A DNA stretch of 64,000 nucleotides, taken from assembly GCA_013397435.1 (NCBI GenBank), contig VZRG01000186.1, forward strand, positions 67,157 through 131,156, read 5' to 3'. Source of the DNA: Erythrocercus mccallii (taxonomy: Eukaryota; Chordata; Aves; Passeriformes; Dicruridae). Position numbers and translations under genes: made by a program. Of this stretch, positions 48,558 to 61,240 are shown one piece after another. The notes beneath the pieces are model-generated. The model searched no databases and was not told the origin of the DNA. It worked only from the letters and a program-made list of their open reading frames with translations. Each line of letters opens with the position of its first letter. Within the stretch, counting starts at the first letter, position 1.

Positions 48558-48682
48558 GGATGGATTGGGCATGGAGCTACTTGGTCTAGTGGAAGATGTC
48601 ATTGCCCATGGCAAGGGGGTTGGATTTAGATAATCTTTAAGGTCCCCTCTAACCTGAGACATTTCAAACTTCCATGAAACCT
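48558..48682 (+). mobile_element. CR1 LINE 3'-end fragment
   Basis: GGAGCTACTTGGTCTAGTGG, AAGATGTCATTGCCCATGGC, AAGGGGGTTGGATTTAGATA and ATCTTTAAGGTCCCCTCTAA follow the CR1 3'-terminal order. The final repeat has decayed to CATTTCAAACTTCCATGA. Only about 125 bp were inserted or remain. Confidence 0.85.
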
Positions 48683-51600
48683 TTCAAGTTACTGTGAATT
48701 CCTGCATATCATCTGGAGCATGACTAACCCCTATATCTAGGTGTATCACTCTCCTAGGTTCTTATCTGATAATATTCAGTATTTGGTTATCAGAAGGAGC
48801 GAGGCCTTCTACTGGCTAGGAGATAATTGAGACAAATTTCCTTTCCTGCATAGATGAATAACTCACACCCCTGCTTCAGATACCTAAAAAGTTATGCACA
48901 TGGTAATTTCAGTGTTAATATTTGGACTGAGGCAACACAATATTCATTATATGCACACTGCTGAGGAATTTCATGTAGTCTGCAAAGCCATGGCATATAT
49001 CTACTGTGAAAAGACTGGTGTGTAACGCATTTTCTTTACCTTCTGTTTTTCACTGTATGTTGCAGTGATCAGATGGTGTCACAAAATTTATGGAATTTGG
49101 AAAGAAGAAAAAAAAAGCTTGGAAAGCTCTTTTAAATCTGTAGGGAGCACAGATTGTTTCCACTCTTTTATCATTAACAGGACAGCAGGGCTCAGCATCT
49201 TTCCTATAATCCTCAATACGTAAGAGACTTGAGTATGCATAAGGGATTTTCATGTTACTATTTTTGTAAACAATGCATTTGTGCAGTTTTTCTGATGCAT
49301 AGAATAAATTTTCAAACCAAGAATAGTGAGATACAGTTGAGAAGAAAGCTCTCACTTAATAACTTGATCACAATCTCTCTATACAAAACATGATCAATAC
49401 ACAGAACAATATAATTTAACTTAAACAATCAAAGTGAACATTAAAGAGAACATAAGAATAGTCTTTTATATTCCTTTACATATCAAATTAGTTCCTTCCT
49501 TTATTAAAGACTTATTTTTAAATTTTGCAACCCTAAAGGATGTGCAGTGATTAATCACTTCCTAATCCTTGTGTTCCTGTTTAGTTTTATTTAGTTTCAT
49601 TTTTATGGAAAAAAAAAATTGCCAAGTTGCTTCTCTTCTGCTTATTCCTGGACTTTCAGAAGTTTTGTGTTCTGCTGATCCTTTTTTTCTCAACTGTTGA
49701 AATTGATACATTTCTCATACTGTCAAAATAAATATGCTTTGACAAAATTGTAGTGATCGTAATGCCTAACTATAGTATATGGTATTGGCAATATAATTTA
49801 ATCAGCAATTTCTTTTTGAAGTCAATTACAAAGCATTCCTACAAATCAAAAGAGAAGATTTGAAATATTTTCCCGTATGAAAAGCCTACAGAACTCTTTT
49901 ACATGTGAAAACCATTTTATAAATTCAATTTTTGCTTCTAACATAGTCCTGAAAGTATTTGTGTGTACATGCATATATATATACATATGTATATGCAATA
50001 TATATATTTATATATACACTATATATACATATATAGACACTAAATATATATAAAGGCATGCGTTTTTAGCAAGTTTACTACTGCTTCTATTAAAAAGTTA
50101 AGTTCCTCAGAACTTAGTTCCCTGCAGCTGTGGTATGCCTTCCCAGGACTGAAGCTAAGAGATAAAGCTGCATCTTCTTTTAAAGTGTATAGACTATAAA
50201 AAACCCAGTACTTTAAAATACTATTAATACAGACTTTCAACTTCTCTCATCAAGGAAGAACTCTCAGCTTATTTCATTAGACTAACGCTAATATGAGAGC
50301 AAATAGTATTTTTCTTCTTTTTCAACATTAAAGAATATCTATATATACAGTTTTCTAGAGGGAGGTCTCAAATGTTTTTTCTATTTACTTACATGATGCA
50401 GACTTAAAATTCTGAAGTTTGAATTACACAGGTTTATTTTGTTTTAAATTAAGCTTATTACTGCTGGTTTCCCAGCAAATAAAGATTTGTAAGGATTTCC
50501 CTTTCAATTTTAATGTACTTAGCAATCAATTTTGTCTGTAATTTAGGAAAATAATAACTAATCTTTCAGTGTTAATTCCTTTTGATAGAATGCTTATAAT
50601 TTCTGGTAAGAAAATGATCTATAGAAAATTGTTGCCAGGGTGTATATATTAGATAAAATTAATTCATTGCATACATTTCACAGATCTCAGAGAAGTGCTA
50701 AAAAGTTTTTCAACAGTAATGTGTCAATTCCATGCTCAAAATGAGCATAAGAGGTTTCCTAGAGGGAAGACTGAATGACTTGTCTTTTCTAAGTTTGATG
50801 CATAGTTAAATGCATCAGGTAACCACGTAAGTTAGACATCTAGTCTGATCTCAGTTTGTTAAAAAAACAGTGGAGAATAACATTTATAGGTGATTCATGT
50901 CTTTGTAAAGTTTTTATCTAAGATAAAATTGAATGATTCACACTTCTAAAATTCTCTTCTATCTCTAAAATGGGAGTCTTGATGACTAGTTGAGATTGCA
51001 TGACTAACTTTGGGTCATGTAAAATTGAGAGTAATCCTGCCCAAAATGGTTTTACATCTAAACATAAACTGACATTTATAAGACTTCTAGAAAACTATGC
51101 TACTGAGTTCAGAGGTACAATTAAGTTTGTGTCAGAGTTGTGTGTTTATAAATGACCACCACTCAATGAAGTGGGAAGAAATTCTCCAAACCAATAATGG
51201 GAAAAAGAAAACATGTAGAACATGTCAGCATTGAGGAAGGCCTTAATGAATTGTTGTAGGATGTAGTCAGTTGGTCTGATAGTTGTAGAATTTGCAGATG
51301 GAAATAGATTGAAGTAATTTTGAAGCAATATATTTTGAATATGTTGCAGATGATGAAGAAATTGTGGTTGTAGATTAAATGATACATGGCAAAAAGAAAA
51401 CACTGCTCATGGGAGAGTTTGAATTTCATGGAATAAAACAGGGTTGTTAAGTTTAAAATGAGACTATATTTTCATACTGCATATTTGTACATGCTCTATT
51501 TTTATTAGAAAACCAAACAAATCAAATCAAAAGCAAAAACCTGACATATTTTGGTCTCTAGGGTAGGGATGGTAAGTTAAAAAAGAAAAATTGACAGTAA

Positions 51601-52082
51601 AATTTGCTAACTAGTCATATATATTTGGGGTTTGTTTGTAGAACTTTCTGTCTAGGCAGCTATGAATAAAAGTGAGGTTGAGTTTTCAAAGTTTCTTTTC
51701 AAAGACTCATTAAAGATTTAAGCAAGTTTATGAAAACCATGTATACTTCAGAATGGAACCTAATTTATGTTGATCTGAATATACATTATAGACATGAAGG
51801 GTAGCTCTGGGAAATCCTTCGTAAGTAGAAATGTTAGAAAGCTGAGTACCACACTGTTCTCCCTTGGAATACAGGCACTTTATCTTACAATACCAGCTGA
51901 CACATTCTAAATATTTTACATTTTTGTAACTGCTGATTTGTTTCCAGGTTTCTTCAACTGAAACCCTGCTAGTGGGGCAAAGGCCTAGATTTTATCCTGG
52001 ATCTCAGATCTGCTTTCTTTCATTAGCTAAAATTCAGAAATTGTTTGGGAAGAAGGCTTGAATCCTTCCAACTCTGTGATGA
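48683..52082. other. Unique AT-rich DNA, no gene seen
   Basis: No exon, RNA gene or interspersed repeat is recognised. It holds the AT palindrome-rich patch at 49973-50052. Two overlapping minus-strand frames at 51146-51429 are in different frames of the same DNA and have no domain. Confidence 0.5.
49973..50052. repeat. TA-rich, palindromic simple-repeat patch
   Basis: Alternating TATATA and ATACAT words with many self-complementary stretches, for example CATATGTATATG. Such tracts can extrude cruciforms and are often length-variable. Confidence 0.88.
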
Positions 52083-52702
52083 AAGAGCAGCCCTACAGAG
52101 AAAGACTTAGGATACTGGAGAGTGCAAAACTGGACATGAGCTGGCAACGTGTACTTGCAGCCCAGAAAATGAGCCATTTTCTAAGCAAAAGAACAGTGGC
52201 CAGTGGGTTGAGGAAAGTGATACTGCCCTTCTGACACTCCACCTGAGTGCTGCATCCAGCACTCAGCACACGACGTGGACCTGTTAGAGCAGGTCCAGAG
52301 GAGGATGACACAAATTTTCAGAGGGCTGGAGGACCTCTCCTATGAAGACAGGCTGAGAAGGTTCTTCAGCCTGGAGAAGGCTCTGGAGAGAACTTACTGT
52401 GGCTTTAAGCCTCCTTGAAGTGGGCTCATTAAAAGGAGAAAGACTTTTTACCAGAGCCTGTGGTGACATCAAAAGGGCCAATGGTTTTAAATTGAAAGAC
52501 GGTGGATGTAATGGAAGCAATTTTTTATGATGAGAGTGGTGAGGCAGTAGAACAGGTTTCCCAGAGAAGCTGTGACTACCCCATCACCAGAAGTGTTCAA
52601 GATTTGATGGGATTTTGAGCGACCAAGTAGAAGGTGTCCCTGCCTATGGAGAAGGGGTGGACTAGGTGATCCTTTCCGGCCCAAACTATTCTGTGAACTT
52701 AA
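52083..52702 (+). mobile_element. CR1 LINE, end of ORF2 plus complete 3' UTR
   Basis: The left part shows the ORF2 end in diverged form: GCAGCCCTACAGAGAAAGAC, CTGGACATGAGCTGGCAACG, CTTGCAGCCCAGAAAATGAG. It continues with GACCTGTTAGAGCAGGTCCA, CTCCTATGAAGACAGGCTGA and GGTTCTTCAGCCTGGAGAAG. The right part is the 3' UTR, with GTGTCCCTGCCTATGGAGAA and GACTAGGTGATCCTTTCCGG, ending near CTATTCTGTGAACTT. Minus-strand open frames of 72-87 codons across it are antisense shadows. Confidence 0.93.
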
Positions 52703-53475
52703 ACTTGTGTTTGTCACAGGGGTCAATGCTCCGTAGTTTTCTGCTAGCATAAGATTTTGAAAAGTGTGAGGTCTGTATAATTAAGAAGCTTTGATCAATT
52801 AGACCTCATATGGTTTTTGAGGCAGTTGCCTAAACTCTATAGAGGGAACAGAATTTTTTGCATACTTTTCCATAACATTTAATGAATGTTACATTCCTGG
52901 CAGATTTCTCTTTGTGGGAAAATTTCAATCTCTCTTTAGAGAATAAATGTAGTAAGTCTACTTGTATAAATTTTCTATCACAGTAAATATTAGAATTTGG
53001 AAAAAGTGAAGCAGCAAAATTGCCATGACCTAACTAAAAATTCTAGATTTTATTTTTGATTACCTGCTATTCTTTTAAGTGGCTTATTTGTGTGAAGAAG
53101 AAACATGTTCTTTTAGGAGAGAACAATAGTGACATTGAACTGGAGAATGTTTACAAAGTAAGAGAAGTCGTTAAGGAATGGAAGGAGACAGGATGTGAAG
53201 GAGAGAATTTTAAAAGTATGGATATGTGATTATACAATTAAAGACTGTCAGCATGCATAACTAAAGAAGCACCATCTATGTTTATGTATTTTTTGGTTTG
53301 TATTTTTTAATGGGATTAAGACATATATTTGTGATTTTTCTCAGACTAACAAACTTACAAACCTTCTCCCTTTGTCACAGCCTTTGCCTATGTATCCAGT
53401 TCTTTCTCCCACTTATTCTAGTTCAGTATTTCTCAGTTTTTTGCATTCTTTGACTGGAGGGTATGAGTGTGAGAG

Positions 53476-53497
53476 TGTGTTTTTGTGTGTGTGTGTA
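53476..53497. repeat. (TG)n microsatellite, interrupted
   Basis: TG units interrupted once by a T5 run. Potential Z-DNA former but short. Confidence 0.85.
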
Positions 53498-56400
53498 GCA
53501 CTCGTGCACACTATGGTGATTTTTGGAAAAACACCCCCTCTTCCTCTCTATGATACCATACTTTGCTCCAGTCCAAAACAACTGGAAGCATGCAGAGCAG
53601 AGAAGTCACTGATGCCTCACACAGCTGGGCCTGAGTAGGTGCTATTAATGTGTGATGGTAAGGTACACACAGCCACTGTTCAGTCCCAGAAACCACATGG
53701 AGCCTTAGCATGCTTCCTGAGGAAGGACTCAGTGGAGATGTCTGTTCTAAAACTACAATTCAAACTCAAGATACGTTGCCATAACTGACTCTAGTTAGAA
53801 TATATTTTCATACAGATAGCAGAGACATACAGTGACTCCATCTCCCAAACACATTTTAAGACAGAAAAGATACTATTTTCCTCTAATTTTGATTTTTTTC
53901 TGAAGTACAACTGGAAAAAGAAATAGCTATTATATTAGCATACCCAAGAGAAATAATAAATTTTAAAATGGGTTGAGGAATTGGCAGAAAATAGCCTTAA
54001 AACGTGTCATGCCACTCTGGTAAGAAATGGTGCAATTCAACTAAATAATGAGCATCAGCAGCAAGTGCAATACAAAAATGTCGTCACTGCATTTATCCTT
54101 GATGAATACTGTATGAACTCAAATCAAAATATTTGTATGAATTGAATTTCATTGTAAAAAGCTTTTATTTGCAACTGGTTTTAGTGCTAAATGGGGTCAA
54201 AACCACCTTTATCTAGTAGAAAAATTCACAAGTCAGATTAGTAAGATCATAGCACTTTTATCCTGGAGAGAAAATTAGGACCTTCTTGCTTGAAACATTA
54301 AAAAATATTCCATCTGAAAAAAAGTCAAAACCCTGTACTTACTAAAGTTTTCTTTATTTTTAGTCTGAAATGAAAACAGCTTTGTTACAAATGAAACAGA
54401 TTGTCAGCTTTATATATAAGCTAAATGTGCAGAAATATATTACCATCACCTGCCTGCTTATTTTACTGATTCACCCACTTTTGTTAATTGCAACCATCTA
54501 TCTTGTTTACTGTTCTGTGCAAATATTTTTATCATTGTAACAAGTGAGCTCCTGTCTCTACTTTGGGCATACATTGATTTCACAGTTCTGACCACACATC
54601 TTGTGTACAACTTAAGGAAAATCTGACTGCTAAGGATCAAAACTAGTTTTGTTCAAGAACTTTGTCAATCATTTCAGTCACTACCCATTTTGAAAGGTAA
54701 ATATTTTCAATAAGGCTATATGTGAAAATAATGGTGTCATGGAAATTTATGCTTCAAGGAATATCTTCCCACCATGAAAACCCAAGTATTTCAAGTTTTC
54801 AGACACATTTTCCCACTGTGAAGTTGCCTATTATTGAATTATTTCTAAACTTTCTTAATTGGCTGATCGAAGAGCTGACCTGTAGTACCAAAAATTTAGT
54901 TCTTTCTTGAGAAAAATGTGTGGGGGTTTTTTTCCCTTGTTCATAAAATGTTTGGTCTTTGTGGGGAAAGACTTTCAGAAAAATTACTGCGGTGTTTAAC
55001 AAAACTTCTTTTGTGGTCTTCTGTAACTTTCTGATAGTCCAGCTAGTTTAGCAAAGAAATTATATCATTCTCATGTAAGTGCCAACATCCCAAAAGAAAT
55101 TTCCAAGGTCATTCTACAACTCATAGTGTCTGTAAATGCATCAAGATGGCATTTTTGGAGGATTCAGCACAAATTAGGCATAGTGTCACAAACTAATAGA
55201 TGTTTAGTGAACAAGGTCCGTGAAAATCAAGGGCCAAACTGTTATATTCTTGCAAACTATTGCTTCTTCCTCATAAATTATTGCTCAGTATAGTCTCATG
55301 GTGGCAGTCTAATCCATATGTATTCCTCTCACTTGCTTCCTACTGAGACAAACAATAATAAAAATGTTTTATGCAAATATTAGGCCTGCCAAAGCTCACA
55401 TGGTATGAATGCTTCATGACAAATTGGAAAATCCTCTTTGTTATATATAGTTTAAGAAATTCAGTAATAGCTACTATCGCTATTAATATTATCAGCTACT
55501 ATAACTATTGATCAGCCTGGCTATTAATAATGCTTCTTTTTATTTGAAAAAACAAAAAAGGCAAAGATTTTACAAAGAAAAGGGAACCAATGTTAGCTCT
55601 GTAAATATTTTGCATATTTAGGCAATAAAAGCAAAGGCTAAGAATGGCTAATAATCTCCTTAATATTGTGCAGCTTGTTAGAGCCTTTCAATGAGGAAGA
55701 GAACCAAAGTGTTAAAACATAAAATCTATTACTTGGATGTTATTCAGAGTCTGACATGGACAAGCTTTGATGATTCAAGGTCTATCCCTCCTCAGTGATA
55801 CCTTCCACTTGGTACAGCTGACCAAAGTCCAGAGTCTGGTGTGTTATATATATCACTGACTAATAGCAGATGTCTAGAAAAACTAAGAATGTAAGCATAT
55901 TTTCAAAGGTGCTTCTAGGTCTCTGTGTGAGACACTTGCTAAGCCATAGGTTTGCATTTCCTTTTAAAATTCTCTTATATCTATCTTCCATTCTTTGTTT
56001 TTCTCTCTTTAGCTAACTTCCCTTTTGCTACAGTCTAACTGCTTTCTTGTTGAAATGAGTTCCACTGTTTATTTATAAATAAAAATATATGTATTTATAA
56101 ATTATCACAAGAAGGAGTGTTTTGAGGAATGAAAACAGAGAAATGAAAAACAGGACAAAAAGTACTTTTTCTTATCCCTGTTGTGCCATGGACCTCTCCC
56201 ACCTTTGCCCTCAGCACTCACTTTCACAAGCTAAAAAATCAGTCTATTTAGGCTCTCTGTGCAGAACCTATTTCCTGCTTTTAATCATCCTTGTAATTCT
56301 TATTTACACCTTTTCTGATAAGATAGAAGGTTTGAACTTTTGTACAGAGAGCAGATTAGACAGTAAGCTTAAGGAGGGTTTAATGACAGTTCTGTTTCTT

Positions 56401-58769
56401 TTCCTCTAATAATTTTAAGCATTCTTTTGACTTTTGGCTCACAGTTTTATGAATAAATTACTCCAGCAGTCCAGCTACTTCACAGTGGTTCTCCTGAGTT
56501 CTAAGAGGTAGCTTGCAACCCATTGCTATGTATGCAAAATTCAGGTGGCCTTGGACACAGCGTTACTGTACCTGTGCCAAAATGGAATTTCTCAGTATCA
56601 CAGTCTTCCTGCAGCTCTTCACATAACAAAAGCAAGTGAAATTGCAGCTAAATTCAGTATCTATTCTGTCCATCATGCAACTAAACAGCCAAATAATCTG
56701 GAAAAAGATTTAACAAATGCAGTAAGCAGACTTCTTCCCTGCACTTGCTTTGATTGCTAGTCATGTATACAGGCGTCTGTCTCAGAAGCATAGGAATAGC
56801 AAAGTAATTGATAGAGTATCATTAAGAAGATCAAATTAGAGAGTAAATAATAAAATGTCATTGCCAAAAAGCATTTGAAAATGGAAGGTAGGAAGGCAGG
56901 AGGGAAGGAGATAGAATCATTGTATGAGTTGGAAATTCAACTAGTGTTACAGTTGATTCGATGTGACGTAGCTGGTGAGGACACGCCAGCTTGTATCTTC
57001 TGAAAATCCGCAGAGTGTGACACTAAGACAGTTGGCTTAAAGAGGGCAGAAGATAAATAACTGAGAGAAGTCAAAGATATTTCATTATAAATCTGTCTGT
57101 TTAATTTTTTTTTTATGACTAGCCCAAATTGAGGGATGTGTTTGTGTGTGGGTGTCTCATGGTCTTCAAGTACTGTAATTCTATGTAATACTTTTATGTG
57201 TGACCTTTGATGTTCTGTTTGCTGGGTCTAGTTGTTTTAATACACTGCAGAATAAAGAATTTGTAAATGTAAACATGGAAAAATACCTGTTATGTCAAAT
57301 GACAAGAATCACAGGCAATATTAGCTTAATTTTGTTAATTTTATTTATATAAGGTGTGGTATTTCATAACCAGATTTTGTTTATAAACTATACAGTAATG
57401 TGAATCTTAAACACTAATACTTCAGATTTTTTCTGTGAAATTGTAAGAACATTGTTTGTATGGACTGGATGACTGCAGCTCATGACCATACCTTGACTTA
57501 CACATCTTCTTTCTGCCATTGTAACCTATACCTGCAGCTGTTATGGTTGTAACTAAAGCAAATAATCAGTTAAAATAGTCAATAATATAGCTGAAGCATC
57601 ACACAACATTTTGCTATCTGTCCTGAAAGCCATTGTGGACAATTTAATTTTAGAGTTTCTACCACAGGAGCCATATGTTCAGTGTTTTTCACATACATAT
57701 GATCATGTTCCTCCTTGAATAAGGAAAGTTGTAGGTAGAAGGGTGAACTGGGAGTCAGGTGGGCTAAGGGCATGACAGAAGTGAGTACTTTCCAAACTTC
57801 AAGAGCAAATCATACAGCTGTAGTTTCATAACTATTACAGTGCTCATTGAATTAATAATGTATAGTTGTTTGTATAAAAATTGTGGAGTTGAAAAGGCTT
57901 TTTATTCTTAAGGACAAAAATCTTCTAACTAATTAGAGCTTGTTTTATGGTATCTGCTAATTGACTATTCACCTCAGTTAATATAAACATGTTTCCAAAT
58001 CATTGCTGTTTTCTCTGTCTTTTTATGTTTTGTAATAGAAATGTGCCTGTCAGGTGAGATGTGAGACAGCATGACATAATGCAGTCTGATGTAACATAAG
58101 TGAAAGCCAATATTTTAGGTTCTTATTCTGCTCTTGTCAAGGGCCATGAGCAATCTCCCAAAGGCATGTGCACTTCTGTTGAGCCATTCCAATAGTTTCC
58201 CATTTGGATTTTTTTCTCTGAAAGAAAGAGAAAGCAAGACAGATTTGTAAATTATTAGAGTCTGTATTTACAAAGTAGATTCTTCTGTCACTGAAGTCTG
58301 TGAATTCCTTAGCATTGACTTCAGTGGGTGTATGATAACACTCCTGGACACTTCCATAGTCAAATAAACTGTGCTAGTGTTCAGAAAACTAGGATCTCAG
58401 GACCAATGCCTTGCACTCCTCATCACCCCCATACCTCAACTACTTTATTTTAAGTCAGGTCACTTGATTATCACAAATATCAAAGCCAAAAATTTTAGAG
58501 CTAGAGAAAGGACATAAAATGTTGTATTTGTACCTTGTCTAGAAAATTATTTGCATTAGAATATGATTGGAACCATAAAGATATCTCCTGTGAGTGGTAA
58601 ATTAAAAATATTCTAGAGAATCTCCATGTTGTTTTGTGGAAGCAGTGACTTTGAACATTAGAATAGCTCACAGGTCTGAGAGCAATTCTGCACCACAGAC
58701 ACAGCCCTGACATGGCAGATCAGCCTACATTTTACCCACCCCGGCACAACCAGCTTTAGCAGTGCCAAC

Positions 58770-58850
58770 ATGAATATCATCTACTTGCTGTGCTGCTTCT
58801 GGCTCTGCATCTTCTGTCAGTCACACGGGTTCCTGAGGATGAGCAAGTGA
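58770..58850 (+). other. Short ORF (26 codons) with signal-peptide-like core; unknown
   Basis: ATG with A at -3, then a hydrophobic stretch IIYLLCCFWLCIFC followed by QSHGFLRMSK and a stop. The composition resembles a secretory signal peptide, and the 100 bp upstream are richer in GC than the neighbourhood. There is no credible splice donor before the stop, no homologue that I recognise, and chance remains the likeliest explanation. Confidence 0.1.
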
Positions 58851-60659
58851 TGCAGACAGCTTTTTTCTTTTGTACATTATTTCACATAAAATGAACATAA
58901 TAAGTTTTGCTTGCAATAGTCTTGCAAAGAGTAGATCTCTTCTGCATTTTTCAATTATGCCTTAATCAAGGATTAAAAATTCCTTTGAGAAATCGAGTTC
59001 AGGACTAGTCCCTGAAATAGTGCTTGTGTGTTGCGATGTAGATGCAGTATGTGGGGGCACAGGCTACATGAAAAGCCTGAAATAAGTTCAGTTTCTTCAA
59101 TTTCATATGATTTACCTCCCATAAGTAATTGAATATTTGGAAGATTTTTTTTTCAATTTGGTATTTAAAAACAGCATCTACCCTAATTCCATGAGAAACT
59201 TTTGTGCAATATATAGTTGCACAGTATTGCACTGTTAGGTGAAGTAATTTAATTATGCAATATTATAAACATCCTCTTTCATCTTTATAGTTTCAGTTTG
59301 TACTACCATCTGAGTCTCTTAATTTATTTGATTTCTGCTTTTATTTCTGTAGCATATCTGAATCATTTGTATGGGCTAAAGGTGTTTAATTAGTAAATAG
59401 ACATACTATATATACACTATTTATAAAATATTATTCTAATCATCTGTACCTTAAAGCTAATGCTGATTGCATTTTTCTTACAGTTCACAACATTACTTGC
59501 TACTATTTACAAATATGAATAATTGCTTGAGATTTGCACAGTGGAAAACCTAACATTGAAACATTCTATTTCATATGGGAGAAGTAGAGCTAGATCTTGC
59601 AATGATACGGAGAAATATCTTATTCCTTACTCATTTTACTCCAGTATGAGCTGAGGGCACCAAATCAGACTAGTAACATTTTGGCACCATTTTGAATTTA
59701 TGTAGATAAGGCCAAAGGATTTGGAGCACTTCTGAATCAGACCTATAGACCTTCCTCCTTCAGTTGTGTGTGTTATTGACGCTACAAAATGGTGGTTAAC
59801 TATTCCAGTGTGAATATAGCTGTGAATAAATCTTAGCTACTGACATCATGACTCAGGCACAGCAGCTGCATCACCCTTCATGCCAGCCCATTGCCCCATT
59901 AAAATAAGAAATTACTTTAATACTGTGCAAACATATCAGTATGATACAAAACATCAGGTACTAAATTTCCTGTAATTAAGATTATTAGAACACATCATTT
60001 CAGTTCCATTCAAGAATGTCTCACACAGATGTACTTTGATTTTATAATTTTGAGGGACTGTGTGTCTGTTGCATCTTTTCAACTTTGATGATGTTAATGA
60101 AAGTCATAGATTGTATATGTTTTGTGTGTGTAAACTTCTGTTTTATACCTTCATGTGTTGCCTCTTGACCTATGTTTTGATTATATTTAACTTTGCTAAT
60201 ACTGCAATACTGTGTTCTGTTACAATGTTTATTTTTCATTCTTCTTTCTTGTATATGCATTGCATAGTGCAAAATTCTTCTTTATATAAAATTCACATCT
60301 AAATCAGAAGCAAAACGGTGTACATAGAAATAATACACCTGTCCAGAAGGATGTTTAATGATTTCTTGCAATAGATCCATAAAATATAATTTTTAATCTT
60401 ATGGTTAAAATTCTGCCTGCAAAATGTGTTTTATTAACAAAGTGATGGTTTTAAGATTAAATCCTAATGTAATGTCATCTGATCTTTCTAAATTAAATTC
60501 TAAAAATAAGTCTTCTGTCTTTGCAAATGAAACTTCTCTAATGACTATTGAAAAATTTATTGTCACTCATTCTTTTTCCTCATTATAAATTAGGCATTTA
60601 ATTTGGAAAATAGTATTTGTCCTTCTCAACTGATATCAGTTGACTCCACTTTGTTTTAA

Positions 60660-60797
60660 ATGCGAAGAAAGGATGTTCAGGTGACAGAGACAAACAAATA
60701 TCAAGCCTTTTCTGGACTGGTTGTGTGGACAATGGAAAAAATGCTGGAAAACCTGGTGGATAACAGAAGTGATGCACAAAGTAATAGCTTTCAATGA
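60660..60797 (+). other. Short ORF (45 codons) of protein-like composition; unknown
   Basis: The frame has balanced, polar and amphipathic composition, including YQAFSGLVVW and EKMLENLVDN, unlike the F/L/Y/K-rich chance frames elsewhere. It opens with MRRKDVQ and ends in a TGA. An exon or a decayed processed pseudogene is conceivable. I recognise no family and see no clear acceptor or donor. Confidence 0.1.
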
Positions 60798-61219
60798 AGA
60801 GAAAGTAGTCAATGCAGATGATGTTCATGGAGCAGTTACAATGAGGCAAATGGATTTTTCCTGGTCTTCAGAACTTGGCCTTTTAACAATAAGTTCTTTA
60901 GTAATAGTTTAAAACCAAGCTGCTTAAACTATGGTACACTTGCCTCATAGTGTAGGCATCCTGTGCCTAAGATTATAATAAAGAAAAGCTGCTCTGAGAT
61001 CCTGACATGTGAACAAGGCTGTCAGTGAAGTGGTCTGGGAGAGTGGCATCAATAAAAGGCACCAATAAAAAATGAAAGTCAAAGGGACAATGCTGAAGTG
61101 ATCAGATTTGGTACAGACAATTATCCTGTATGTTCCAGGAGTCTGGCAGCAGAGAAGAAATCCTCAGAGTAGTTTGCCTATACTTGTGTTCCAGGGAAGC
61201 TCAGAAGAGAGTTTCTTTT

Positions 61220-61240
61220 ATTGTTTATTTCATAAACAAT
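61220..61240. repeat. Perfect 9-bp inverted repeat with forkhead-like half sites
   Basis: ATTGTTTAT and ATAAACAAT are separated by TTC. Each arm contains TGTTTAT, which fits the forkhead core TRTTTRY. It could be a hairpin, or a paired transcription-factor site. Confidence 0.6.

Noticed and set aside
56910..56945. Possible CR1 tail (ATAGAATCATTGTATGAGTTGG)
   Set aside because: About 25 bp resemble a reversed CR1 3' end, too little to call with confidence.
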